The notes beneath the pieces were generated by a model. That model made no database searches, was not told where the DNA came from, and worked only from the letters and a program-made list of their open reading frames with translations. Source: Trinickia caryophylli (GTDB taxonomy: Bacteria; Pseudomonadota; Gammaproteobacteria; Burkholderiales; Burkholderiaceae). Taken from it: a stretch of DNA of 64,000 nt. Every line of letters starts with the position of its first letter. Position 1 is the stretch's first letter. Position numbers and translations under genes: made by a program. Shown here piece by piece: positions 34,954 through 42,739 of this stretch. Where the stretch lies: contig NZ_CP139971.1 in the NCBI RefSeq assembly GCF_034424545.1, forward strand, positions 1,178,001 through 1,242,000, read 5' to 3'.

Positions 34954-35949
34954 ATGGAGCTACGTCATCTTCGGTGCTTTATCGCAGTGGCAGAGGAGCT
35001 TCATTTCGCGCGCGCGGCCGAGCGACTGCATATCGAGCAGTCGCCACTGTCGCGCGCGATCAAGGAGTTGGAAGAAGAACTGGGAACACGGCTCTTCGTG
35101 CGCACTACACGCAGCACTCGCTTGACTCGCGCAGGTCAGTTGTTCTCGGAGAATGTGGCGTGTGTCTTTACTGCCCTGCAGCAGGCCGACAGCGTGCAAA
35201 CTACGACCCATGGCTACCACGGTCAGTTGCGAGTCGCGTTATCTGATGGCATCCCGTCATCGCAATTCTCGACCTTTCTCGCGCTGTGTCGCCAAGAGGA
35301 ACCCGAGATCGAGATACGCCTGTTCGAGGTTCCCTTGGCGCAACAGATCAAGGGGTTACACGATGACCTGTATGACGTAGGCTTCGCGCGGTCGGATGAA
35401 GCCGGCGATGGAGTCGTTGCTGAGGCGGTGTCGAACGAGCCCTTGATGGTTGCCGTGCCCGCTCGACATCCTCTGCTGACACACAAGCGGATTCCGTTAA
35501 AAGAGGTGTTGCGCTATCCGTTGGTTCTCAAGGATCTTCATGACTGCGAGGGCTACGCGCGGCAGATCGAGCGTGTGCTGCGACGGGTCGATCAAAAGCC
35601 GTTGATTGTGGAGCGTGTTGCGTCCAACGACCTGATGCTTGCGCTAGTTGCGGCCGGCTATCAAGTACGCCTTGGCTCGCCTTGGTTCGACTTTCTTGGC
35701 ACACACAGGTCTATCACCCCTGGGGCTTGTTTGAGTGGTGGTTTTCCTTTGATGCCTACGCGCCGCGCATCTTCGATACGGCATCCGCAGTTTCCTCATC
35801 GCACAGTCGATCAAGCAGATCGACAAGCTGCCAATACAGCCACCGACTCGGGCGACTTGCCGCGCAGGAAGAGATCCGTCGTGGCCAGCCCGGGCTGGGC
35901 GCAAACAATTGCAAGAGCCGCGATAGGCATCCCGCGGCCTAACGGCTAA
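34954..35949 (+). pseudogene. LysR-family regulator truncated and fused to a TraG fragment
   Basis: From the ATG at 34954 (GGTGGAG upstream) the first 233 residues or so are a normal LysR protein (HTH 'LHFARAAERLHIEQSPLSRAIKELEEEL', effector domain to 'SNDLMLALVAAG'). At about 35655 the sequence turns into the beginning of a conjugation coupling protein TraG. This reads 'YQVRLGSPWFDFLGT' and, one frame over, 'VYHPWGLFEWWFSFDAYAP' and 'RIFDTAS'. The frame then runs on with unrelated residues to 35949. The last third of the LysR effector domain is lost, so it is probably inactive. Confidence 0.75.
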
Positions 35950-37243
35950 TGTGATCCGCCCCGTCCATCTCCCTGACGAAGGCGACCAGGCGCTCGCTGA
36001 GCCTGACCGGCTGCTCCTGCTGGATCCAGTGACCGGCACCGTCAATCAGCTCGATGTCCCTCATTCCCGTCGTCGCCTTCGTCGTCATCATATCGAGCGC
36101 GCCCGGCGCCGACCAGGTGCCCCAATCGCTCCTGCCTCCGATGAAAAGTGACGGTACATCGATCGTCCTGCCCGAGAACAGGCGCAACTCAGCGTTTTGG
36201 TCAGGATCGGAAAAAACGCGGTACGCCTGCAGCGCGCCCTGGAACCCCGTGCGGTCATACTCCTGCGTGTACACCTCAAGTTCCGGCTCGGTGAGCCATT
36301 TGCTGGCCAGCACCTCGGCGGCGGAAGGCTGAAATGGAGCGACCGTCTCCGGCATCGTCTTGCCGAGGTCCATGACGTAATAGGTGGGCATCTGTGCAAG
36401 TTCTGCGGCGGTTAGCGCCTTCAACGGATGCGGCTTGTTTCCCGGCCAGTCGGCGCTCTTGACGTAGAAAAATGCACGAAGGAACGCGTGTAAGCCCTGA
36501 GGCGGGTGCCACATGTCCTGGTTCGCCTGACGACTGCTCAGATACTGCTGGTAATACTTCCTGGGCGGGTCAAGCGCCGCCAGCGCGGCCGCCAGCTTCT
36601 GGTTGCCCGTGTTCGATTGAACCGGCGATACCCCGCTTTCCGCAGTGTTGAACGCAAGCGCCGGCGGACCGGGGAACGGTGCGCTCATCAGCACCACCGA
36701 GGGAAAGACGTCAGCTCGCGCTAGCGCGCAATAGGCCGCCACGGGCGAGCCGAGGTCGTGCCCGACGAGCATGGCCGTGCGCCTATACCCCAACGCCAGA
36801 ATCAGACCGAGGGCGTCACGCGTCATATTCAGGAGGCTGAAGGGCGCCAGCGGGGTGTCATAGTCGTTCACCCAACCGGTCGTGCGGCCAAAACCCCGCT
36901 GGTCAGGCGCCACGACATGGTAGCCGGCGTCAGCAAGAATCGGCATCACGTGTCGCCAGCCGTAAGCCAGATCGGGAAAGCCGTGCAGAAGCAGTGCAAG
37001 CGGCCGGCCTGCCCTTTCGTAACCGGCCTCGAGAATATGGACATCGAGCCCGTTGACGCCATGGATCATGCGTGAGCGGACCCCATTGGGGAGCGTTCCC
37101 TCACCATATGTTGACGTAGTCAAATCGATTCCTCCTGGGGGGTTTGCGCGGGCGGGCCGAATTAAAGAGGCAACCAGGCCGACCGCGCCCATCGCCAGAA
37201 CGGCTCGTCGGGACATCGATGGCGTCAATGGGTCGGGAGGCAT
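35939..37243 (-). CDS. Exported epoxide-hydrolase-like alpha/beta hydrolase
   Basis: 434 residues from the ATG at 37243. A twin-arginine signal 'SRRAVLAMGAVGLVASLI' predicts Tat export. Family marks of epoxide hydrolases are the HGxP motif 'LLHGFPDLAYGWRHVM', 'APDQRGFGRT' and the nucleophile elbow 'VGHDLGSPVAAY' with Asp as nucleophile. The catalytic His is in 'IDGAGHWIQQEQP'. An ATG ten codons upstream lies inside the operator palindrome and is less likely. It is divergent from a TetR gene with two operators between them, so induction by a hydrophobic substrate is probable. The chemistry (epoxide, ester or halide) is open. Confidence 0.82.
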   Translation of the reverse strand: MPPDPLTPSMSRRAVLAMGAVGLVASLIRPARANPPGGIDLTTSTYGEGTLPNGVRSRMIHGVNGLDVHILEAGYERAGRPLALLLHGFPDLAYGWRHVMPILADAGYHVVAPDQRGFGRTTGWVNDYDTPLAPFSLLNMTRDALGLILALGYRRTAMLVGHDLGSPVAAYCALARADVFPSVVLMSAPFPGPPALAFNTAESGVSPVQSNTGNQKLAAALAALDPPRKYYQQYLSSRQANQDMWHPPQGLHAFLRAFFYVKSADWPGNKPHPLKALTAAELAQMPTYYVMDLGKTMPETVAPFQPSAAEVLASKWLTEPELEVYTQEYDRTGFQGALQAYRVFSDPDQNAELRLFSGRTIDVPSLFIGGRSDWGTWSAPGALDMMTTKATTGMRDIELIDGAGHWIQQEQPVRLSERLVAFVREMDGADHISR

Positions 37244-37252
37244 CGCTCGTAC

Positions 37253-37284
37253 CCATAATATGGTGATCGCCATAGTATGGCGAT
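37253..37284. promoter_or_regulatory. Tandem CCATA-N-TATGG operators between hydrolase and TetR genes
   Basis: CCATA-A-TATGG at 37253-37263 and, 17 bases on, CCATA-G-TATGG at 37270-37280 inside the longer perfect palindrome ATCGCCATAGTATGGCGAT (37266-37284). Size, symmetry and position between divergent genes fit a TetR-family repressor. The spacing of about 1.6 helical turns allows two dimers on offset faces. Confidence 0.75.
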
Positions 37285-37324
37285 TGACATAGCCGGGTCA
37301 AGCTAAACGTGGTACGTTTCTGGT

Positions 37325-37906
37325 ATGACACGCAAGACTGACGCGCGCGCTCGCGCGATCGCCGCGGCCGAACGGCTGTTTCGCATCCAGGGCTACACCG
37401 CGACGGGACTGACCCAGATCCTTGAAGAAAGCGGTGCGCCTAAAGGATCGTTTTACTTTCACTTTCCCCGCGGCAAGGCACAACTCGCCGAAGAAGCCAT
37501 CGACAATTACGTTGCGAACCGGATTGCGGTGCTACGGGACATCTCGGCGAATACGACGGGTGATCCGCTGAAGTTCGTTCGTCAGATTTTTCGGACATTC
37601 GCGGCCGAAATGGTCGCCTCTGATTTCCAGTACGGGTGTCTGATGCAAAATCTGGCGAACGAGTTGCCCGCGCTCGATGCTGAACTGACCGAACGGGTAG
37701 CGCGCGGATTTGCTGAGTCGACCGGAATTATCAGGGAGCATTTCAGGCAGTGCGGCTTCACTCCCGCGCGCGCGTCCTCTACTGCAACCGCCCTGGTAGC
37801 CGCCCTCGAAGGGGCACGGACGATCGCCCGCCTGGAACGCACGCCGGCTGTGTTCGGCGCGCTGGCAAAGGTGAGTGTCCAAAGGTGCGCTGCCCCCTCA
37901 AAGTGA
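37325..37906 (+). CDS. TetR/AcrR-family repressor
   Basis: 193 residues. N-terminal HTH 'RARAIAAAERLFRIQGYTATGLTQILEESGAPKGSFYFHFPRGKAQLAEEAI' is typical of the YxaF/LmrA branch, as is 'DFQYGCLMQNLANELPA' in the ligand domain. It is divergent from the hydrolase gene, and the tandem operators are 41 to 72 bases upstream of its start. The C-terminal eight residues ('RCAAPSK') look unusual for the family; an IS66 terminus lies 45 bases after the stop, so the end may have been altered by insertion-related changes. Confidence 0.87.
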   Translation: MTRKTDARARAIAAAERLFRIQGYTATGLTQILEESGAPKGSFYFHFPRGKAQLAEEAIDNYVANRIAVLRDISANTTGDPLKFVRQIFRTFAAEMVASDFQYGCLMQNLANELPALDAELTERVARGFAESTGIIREHFRQCGFTPARASSTATALVAALEGARTIARLERTPAVFGALAKVSVQRCAAPSK

Positions 37907-38060
37907 TCGGGTGCGAGGTTTCCATCGGACGGAACTGACACCGATCATGTGTAAGCGCGCGATCTAGCACACCGAGCTCATAGGGGTGCACGGAGGTTGA
38001 CGTGCCAGGCGGCGGCGCATCGATCGGCAAGGCGCTTCGAATGCATCGACCAGATCAAGC

Positions 38061-39638
38061 TTAGCGAGCGGCGGTGGTCAGTTTTGCGAGATTGAACGGC
38101 AAGAGGTCGGTCACGTCAGCATCCGGTTCTCGCTTCGGTAGTTCGGTGAGTACGTGCACGAGGTAGGCGTAGGGTTCGACGTTGGAAGCCCTGCAGGTCA
38201 GCATAAGACTGTAGATCATGGCGCTTGCCTTCGCGCCGGCAACCGTGTCACTGAACAGCCATGAATTTCTGCCGGTACAGAATGGACGGATGTCTCGCTC
38301 GATGACGTTATTGTCGATGGGGGCCAGCCCGTCGCTCACGTAGCGACACAGATACGTCCACTGGTTTCGCGTGTATGGGATTGCCTTGCCCAGCAGACTT
38401 TCTGGCAGGACTTGCGGCGCCTGGTCGTCCAGCCACTTTCTGAATGCCTCGAGTAGTGGCACGCTGTGTTGCTGACGCAGGCGGTATGTGTAGTCAGCGC
38501 GCGTCTCGCGTTCGGGCAGATCGGCTTTGGTGAGCGTTTCGACCTGATACAGCGCCTTGAAGTATTCCAGCGCCTGCGCGGCACGGCCACCGGGTTTCTT
38601 CATGCCCTTGAGCGCTTCAACGAAGGCGCGACGGGCGTGAGCCAGGCAGCCGAAGTGCGTGGGGCCTTCGAGTGTGCGCCAGGCGGCATAGCCATCCGTC
38701 ATCAGCAGGCCTTGATAGCCCGCGAGGAACGCTTGAGGATATTCCTGCCCGCGCCCCGGCTGGTAGTCGAACAGCACAACCGGCTGCGTGCTGCCGTCGG
38801 CACTGCGATACGTCCACATATAGGAGGTGCTCTGCGCACGGCCGGGTTCCTTGAGTACCTGCACCGTTGTCTCGTCACCGTGAATCAGCGGCTGCGACAG
38901 CAGTGTCCTGTGTAGAGCCTCATAGAGCCGGCTATAGTGCAGCTCGGCGGCCCGGATGATCCAGTTGGCCACTGTGCCGCGTCCCACTTCAATGTCGGCG
39001 CGCCCCAATGCGTTGGCCATCCGGTATAGAGGTGTTCCGTCGACATACTTGCCGGCAGTCACGGTGGCGATCATCGCCGCACTCGCGTTGCTGCCCGGCA
39101 ATGGCTGCGCCGGCATCGGTGAGGTGATCACCGGCGTGCGTTCGGCGTGGCGCTCGCAGTGCCGGCACGCGTACTTGAAACGTACATGCTGCAGCACCGA
39201 GGCCTTTGCCTCGATATGCAGCTGTTCGCTGATCTCTTCACCCATACGGTGAAGCCCGTGTGCGCAGCACGGACATATCTTCTGGTCATCAGGCAGGTCG
39301 TATTCGATGCGCTGACGTGGCAGATGGGCCGGTAGCGGTTTGCGCCCAGGACTGCGCCGTGGCGGTTGCGGCGCATCGGGCAGGCCAGTATCGGGCAGTG
39401 TGAAGGTGTCGGCAGCGACGTCCGCGTCATGCGCTTCGGTCGCAGCGATCTGCTCTGCCTCGTCGAACACACGATCGCGTAGCTTCTCACTGCTCGGGGC
39501 GAAGCGTTGGCTCTGCGCCAGGCGGAACTGCTCCTCTAGTTGGGCAATACGTTCGCCCAGCTGCCGGTTGCGTGACTCCAGTTCACGGATATAGGCCTGG
39601 GCGGCGGACGGCAATCGGGAGAAGTCGTCTTCATTCAT
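38061..39638 (-). CDS. tnpC: IS66 transposase TnpC
   Basis: 525 residues. Coiled-coil N-terminus ('AYIRELESRNRQLGERIAQLEEQFRLAQ'), zinc-binding segment 'CPCCAHGLHRMGEEISEQLHI', and the DDE catalytic core with 'LIHGDETTVQVLKEPGRAQS', 'GLLMTDGYAAWRTLEGPTHFGCLAHARRAF' and 'IDNNVIERDIRPFCTGRNSWLFSDT'. Full length and uninterrupted. Confidence 0.93.
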   Translation of the reverse strand: MNEDDFSRLPSAAQAYIRELESRNRQLGERIAQLEEQFRLAQSQRFAPSSEKLRDRVFDEAEQIAATEAHDADVAADTFTLPDTGLPDAPQPPRRSPGRKPLPAHLPRQRIEYDLPDDQKICPCCAHGLHRMGEEISEQLHIEAKASVLQHVRFKYACRHCERHAERTPVITSPMPAQPLPGSNASAAMIATVTAGKYVDGTPLYRMANALGRADIEVGRGTVANWIIRAAELHYSRLYEALHRTLLSQPLIHGDETTVQVLKEPGRAQSTSYMWTYRSADGSTQPVVLFDYQPGRGQEYPQAFLAGYQGLLMTDGYAAWRTLEGPTHFGCLAHARRAFVEALKGMKKPGGRAAQALEYFKALYQVETLTKADLPERETRADYTYRLRQQHSVPLLEAFRKWLDDQAPQVLPESLLGKAIPYTRNQWTYLCRYVSDGLAPIDNNVIERDIRPFCTGRNSWLFSDTVAGAKASAMIYSLMLTCRASNVEPYAYLVHVLTELPKREPDADVTDLLPFNLAKLTTAAR

Positions 39639-39727
39639 GCTCCCAGGATAGTCGAATGCCGCGCGCTACAGGTTTACGGAGATTTGTAACAGTCATTCGC
39701 GCGCGTTGCTGCCCGGCAAACCGGTCA

Positions 39728-40081
39728 TTAGCTGGCGTGGCGATACCGCCGCGCCGGATGACGGCGCATTGCATCGATGTCTATACCCTCGAGCAGCCAG
39801 CGTAGCTGCTCGGTCGTCAGTTCGATCACCGCCTGTTGCCGGCGCGGCCAGATGAAGTGATCTTCTTCCAGACGCCGCACCATCAGCCAGAAACCGTTGC
39901 GCTCGTAAAGTAGCAGCTTGATCCGGTTGCGTCTGCGGTTGTGGAAGGCGTACACGGCACGCGCAAACGGGTCCAGTTGCATGGATTGCTCGACCAGCAT
40001 CACCAGGCTGTTGATGCCTGCCCGGAAGTCGATCGGCTCGCGGTGCAGGAACACCTTCAAATCAGCTTCGAAGCGAAACAT
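39728..40081 (-). CDS. tnpB: IS66 accessory protein TnpB
   Basis: 117 residues from the ATG at 40081, which shares a base with the tnpA stop (TGATG). 'DLKVFLHREPIDFRAGINSLVMLVEQSM' and 'LYERNGFWLMVRRLEEDHFIWP' are the standard TnpB ('IS66 Orf2') blocks. Required with TnpA and TnpC for IS66 transposition. Confidence 0.92.
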   Translation of the reverse strand: MFRFEADLKVFLHREPIDFRAGINSLVMLVEQSMQLDPFARAVYAFHNRRRNRIKLLLYERNGFWLMVRRLEEDHFIWPRRQQAVIELTTEQLRWLLEGIDIDAMRRHPARRYRHAS

Positions 40082-40142
40082 CAGCGCCGTCCCAGTGCCG
40101 CGATCATGGCGCTCACGAGCGCGGCGTCGCGTTCCGAGCATT
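40081..40142 (-). pseudogene. 3' end of IS66 tnpA
   Basis: Only 'SERDAALVSAMIAALGRR' and its stop remain, matching the end of the complete TnpA encoded at 56191-56670 ('DAPLLSAMIETLGR'). Upstream the reading frame crosses into vanillin dehydrogenase sequence at 40143. Confidence 0.75.
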
Positions 40143-40496
40143 CTGAGTGGTCATGGCGGCGGCCTCACGCAGCATCTTGGCCGCCAACATCACGTTGAAG
40201 CCGTACCAGTTGGCCATTGCACCCGTTTCCGCCGCGCCGATTCGCACGAAGTCCCCAGCGCGAGCGTCCATGATGTCCGCGGCCACGAGCAGACGCTTTC
40301 GACGCTCGCTGGGCGAAATAACAGCCCAGGATGGAAACGCACGGGACGCAGCGGCCACGGCCGCGTCAGCATCGTCCACGCTAGCCGCCGCCGCTCGTGT
40401 CGCCACCTTTCCTGTTGCGGGGTTCGTCCGCTCGAATGTCTTACCGTTAGACGCGGCTTGCTTTGCGCCGGCAATCAAAAGACTGCTTTCGTGCAT
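40143..40496 (-). pseudogene. vdh: Vanillin dehydrogenase, 5' fragment
   Basis: The first 118 codons of an NAD-dependent aldehyde dehydrogenase are left: 'KTFERTNPATGKVATRAAAA' and 'GETGAMANWYGFNV'-like 'AAETGAMANWYGFNVMLAAK', ending at 'AAAMTTQ'. That region is distinctive for vanillin/salicylaldehyde dehydrogenases. The ATG at 40496 has GAGGAG eight bases upstream and lies 38 bases after ech. Catalytic Cys and Glu domains are absent, so the gene is dead. The cut coincides with the broken end of the IS66 element. Confidence 0.85.
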
Positions 40497-40534
40497 ATCG
40501 TCGTCTCCTCTGCGCGCGCTGCTCGACAAACCGC

Positions 40535-41362
40535 TTAGCGCTTATAAGCCTGAAGGCCGGGTTTAATCGCCTTGTCGTCGAGAAATTGCTTGAGCCCCTG
40601 CTCGCGGCCGCCTTCGGTATCGCGATGGTTCGCTTGATCGAGCTTCGCGTAGAGATAGTCTTCGTTCTGTTCCCACGTAAGCTCGCGACAGCGCTTGAAG
40701 CCGTGCTTTGCATTTCGCAGCACTACTGGGTTCTTATCGAGCAGCTTCGCCGCGAACGCAACAGTCTCTTCGCGCAACTGCGCAAGCGGAACACTCTTGT
40801 TGACAAGCCCCATTTTGGCCGCTTGCTGACCTGTGAACGTATCGCCGGTCATGATGTAGTACAGCGCCTCACGATGTCCGACCGTGTCGGCCATCGCCTT
40901 GCTCACCAGATTTCCAGGCGGAATGCCCCAGTTGATCTCCGAAAGCCCGAACACTGCTTCGTCCGCCGCGATCGCGAGGTCGCACGCGACAAGTGGCGAA
41001 AATCCGCCACCGAAGCACCACCCGTTGACCATCGCAATCGTCGGCTTCGAATACATCCGCAGCAGTTGCCATTGCCAGCGGCTCGCGTCGCGTCGAATGC
41101 GCTCTTGCAGCACGTCGGGGCCTGTGTCGACTTCGCGGAAATACTCTTTGAGGTCCATTCCAGCTGTCCATGCCGACCCTTCGCCGGTCAACACCAGTAC
41201 CTGCGCATCCGCGTCGAGTTCGACTGTCTCCAACACATCGATCATTTCCTTGTTAAGTGTCGGGCTCATCGCGTTGCGTTTCTCGGGGCGATTCAACGTC
41301 ACCCAGGCGATGCCGCCATCAACCACAACCTTGACTGTTTTCCAGCGACCTTCATAGCTCAT
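40535..41362 (-). CDS. ech: Hydroxycinnamoyl-CoA hydratase-lyase (feruloyl-CoA to vanillin)
   Basis: 275 residues from the ATG at 41362 (GGAG seven bases upstream). A crotonase that hydrates feruloyl-, caffeoyl- or p-coumaroyl-CoA and cleaves off acetyl-CoA to give vanillin or the matching aldehyde. Very close to the Pseudomonas enzyme: 'RPEKRNAMSPTLNKEMIDVLE', 'AWTAGMDLKEYFREVD', 'NGWCFGGGFSPLVACDLAI' and 'RELTWEQNEDYLYAKLDQ'. Catalytic Glu142 ('FGLSEINWGIPPGN') and Ser122 correspond to Glu143 and Ser123 of the pseudomonad protein. Its natural partner vdh follows but is truncated. A MarR gene is divergent. The CoA ligase is not in the window. Confidence 0.93.
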   Translation of the reverse strand: MSYEGRWKTVKVVVDGGIAWVTLNRPEKRNAMSPTLNKEMIDVLETVELDADAQVLVLTGEGSAWTAGMDLKEYFREVDTGPDVLQERIRRDASRWQWQLLRMYSKPTIAMVNGWCFGGGFSPLVACDLAIAADEAVFGLSEINWGIPPGNLVSKAMADTVGHREALYYIMTGDTFTGQQAAKMGLVNKSVPLAQLREETVAFAAKLLDKNPVVLRNAKHGFKRCRELTWEQNEDYLYAKLDQANHRDTEGGREQGLKQFLDDKAIKPGLQAYKR

Positions 41363-41411
41363 CTCATTTCTCCGTAAACCCGTCCGCACTTGCGGCTTAT
41401 CATCAATTTAC

Positions 41412-41428
41412 TATCAGGCCACCTGATA
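41412..41428. promoter_or_regulatory. MarR-type operator between ech and its regulator
   Basis: TATCAGG-CCA-CCTGATA is a perfect palindrome with 7-bp arms, 50 bases before ech and 54 bases before the regulator. A second, weaker symmetric element GTAAA-GTGG-TTTAC lies at 41430-41443. Regulators of ferulate/p-coumarate genes such as FerC, CouR and HcaR bind comparable sites and release on hydroxycinnamoyl-CoA. Confidence 0.65.
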
Positions 41429-41481
41429 TGTAAAGTGGTTTACGATGGCGTTCGTACAAGCCCTCACGTCGTGTGTCGACT

Positions 41482-41991
41482 ATGACTAAAAAATCCTCCG
41501 CCGGCGCCTCGGTCGCCCTTGCTAAAACGGCGCCCCTCGCGCGTACCGCTCGCTCGTCGCAGCGCAGAGCGCCGCGCATGCGGATCAGTTACCTGATCGG
41601 GCAGCTCGATCGCGTGATTTCGCGGCGCCTGACCGAGGCGCCCGCGCGTCATCGGCTCACGTTGCCTCAATACACCGCGCTCTCGGTGTTGCGGGCGAGT
41701 GGTCGCTCTTCGAACGCGCAGATCGTGGAGCGCTCGTTCATTACTCCGCAGTCGGCCAATGAGGTGCTGAAGACGATGGAAGCGCAAGGCTGGGTGACGC
41801 GCGAAGCCGATCCGATGAATCGCCGCGTGGTGCTGCTGTCGCTTACCAGGTCCGGGGAAGCCTTGTTGCTTGCCTGCGACGAGGCCTCGAATCACGTCGA
41901 GACAGCCATGCTCGACGGCCTGGGCGACGACGCCGAGCCTGCGCTTCAGTCGTTATTACACGCGTGCGTGCGCAACCTGCGCGCGTTTTGA
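41482..41991 (+). CDS. MarR-family regulator of hydroxycinnamate catabolism
   Basis: 169 residues from the ATG at 41482; a GTG three codons upstream is possible. Winged helix: 'LPQYTALSVLRASGRSSNAQIVERSFITPQSANEVLKTMEAQGWVTREADPMNRRVVLLSLT'. An Arg/Ala-rich N-terminal extension of about 30 residues precedes it. Divergent from ech with a palindromic operator in between, so it probably represses ech-vdh until a CoA-thioester inducer appears. Confidence 0.88.
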   Translation: MTKKSSAGASVALAKTAPLARTARSSQRRAPRMRISYLIGQLDRVISRRLTEAPARHRLTLPQYTALSVLRASGRSSNAQIVERSFITPQSANEVLKTMEAQGWVTREADPMNRRVVLLSLTRSGEALLLACDEASNHVETAMLDGLGDDAEPALQSLLHACVRNLRAF

Positions 41992-42102
41992 GTCGCGTGC
42001 GGTTGCCATCACAATAAAGGGAAACAACGATGAGCCAAGGTTGCCTCATTGCGAAATCGCAGCACGGCAATAAACTCTTCGTACTCAGCTACAGATGAGC
42101 TT

Positions 42103-42678
42103 TCATTGCGGATCATTGGCTATTGCATTCGAATAACCGGAGACGAACGTTTTCGAAGTACTGGTCTTCTGATCGAATACATGTCGTGAAATGCGGCCGA
42201 TGTTTCCGCCATAGACGTGCACGCTGATCGAGACCTGGTCGCGATAGACGTTTGCCACACGATGTATGTCGCCGATCACCGGAGAGACCTCGCTCACTTT
42301 GCCCGGATACAGCGTCGACTCTCCAAGGAGGCACATAGGCCACCCCTCCTCACGGCACTCGTAGCGCTCTTCTCGCTCGGCACCTCGTAGCATGCCGATA
42401 AGTCCCCACACCGTATGGTCGTGTAATGGCGTGCTTTGCCCTGGCCCCCACACGAAACTCACCACGGAAAAGCGTTCGAGAGGGTCGGCGTGCAACAGGT
42501 ATTGGCGGTAATAGTGACGATCAGGTTGCGCAAAAGTTTCGGGCAACCAGTCATCCTGTGTCACCAACGCTTCCAGTAGTCGACGACCACCAAAGCGCAG
42601 CGATGCCTCATTTCCGCCACTTTCCACGAGCCGGGTCATGGCTTCGACGAAATTCTCGAAGCGCGCGAAGTTTTTCAT
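42103..42678 (-). CDS. Thiol dioxygenase (cysteine / 3-mercaptopropionate dioxygenase family)
   Basis: 191 residues, CDO_I cupin fold. Iron ligands: His86 and His88 in 'PLHDHTVWGLIGMLRG' and His139 in 'GDIHRVAN'. The conserved Ser-x-His-x-Tyr network is Ser152-His154-Tyr156 ('ISVHVYGG'). The position that forms the Cys-Tyr crosslink in mammalian CDO is Gly, as in bacterial mercaptopropionate-type enzymes. It oxidises a thiol to a sulfinic acid with O2. It lies 61 bases after an enoyl-CoA hydratase gene and a CoA-transferase in the same direction, a context favouring an organic thiol acid rather than cysteine itself. Confidence 0.85.
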   Translation of the reverse strand: MKNFARFENFVEAMTRLVESGGNEASLRFGGRRLLEALVTQDDWLPETFAQPDRHYYRQYLLHADPLERFSVVSFVWGPGQSTPLHDHTVWGLIGMLRGAEREERYECREEGWPMCLLGESTLYPGKVSEVSPVIGDIHRVANVYRDQVSISVHVYGGNIGRISRHVFDQKTSTSKTFVSGYSNAIANDPQ

Positions 42679-42739
42679 GTTGAATCGTTCTCCATGAAAT
42701 GGGATGGCAGCACCGGCGCCCAGCCGTCTCTTCGCACAT

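Larger units (their letters stand above)
37951..40142 (-). mobile_element. IS66-family element, truncated at its tnpA end
   Basis: One terminus is intact: GTAAGCGCGCG at 37951, as in many IS66 elements. tnpC and tnpB are complete, but only the last 19 codons of tnpA remain before the sequence changes to vanillin dehydrogenase at 40143. The other terminus is therefore missing, and the element cannot move by itself. The first 54 bases (37951-38004) are repeated exactly at 57884-57937. Confidence 0.88.
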
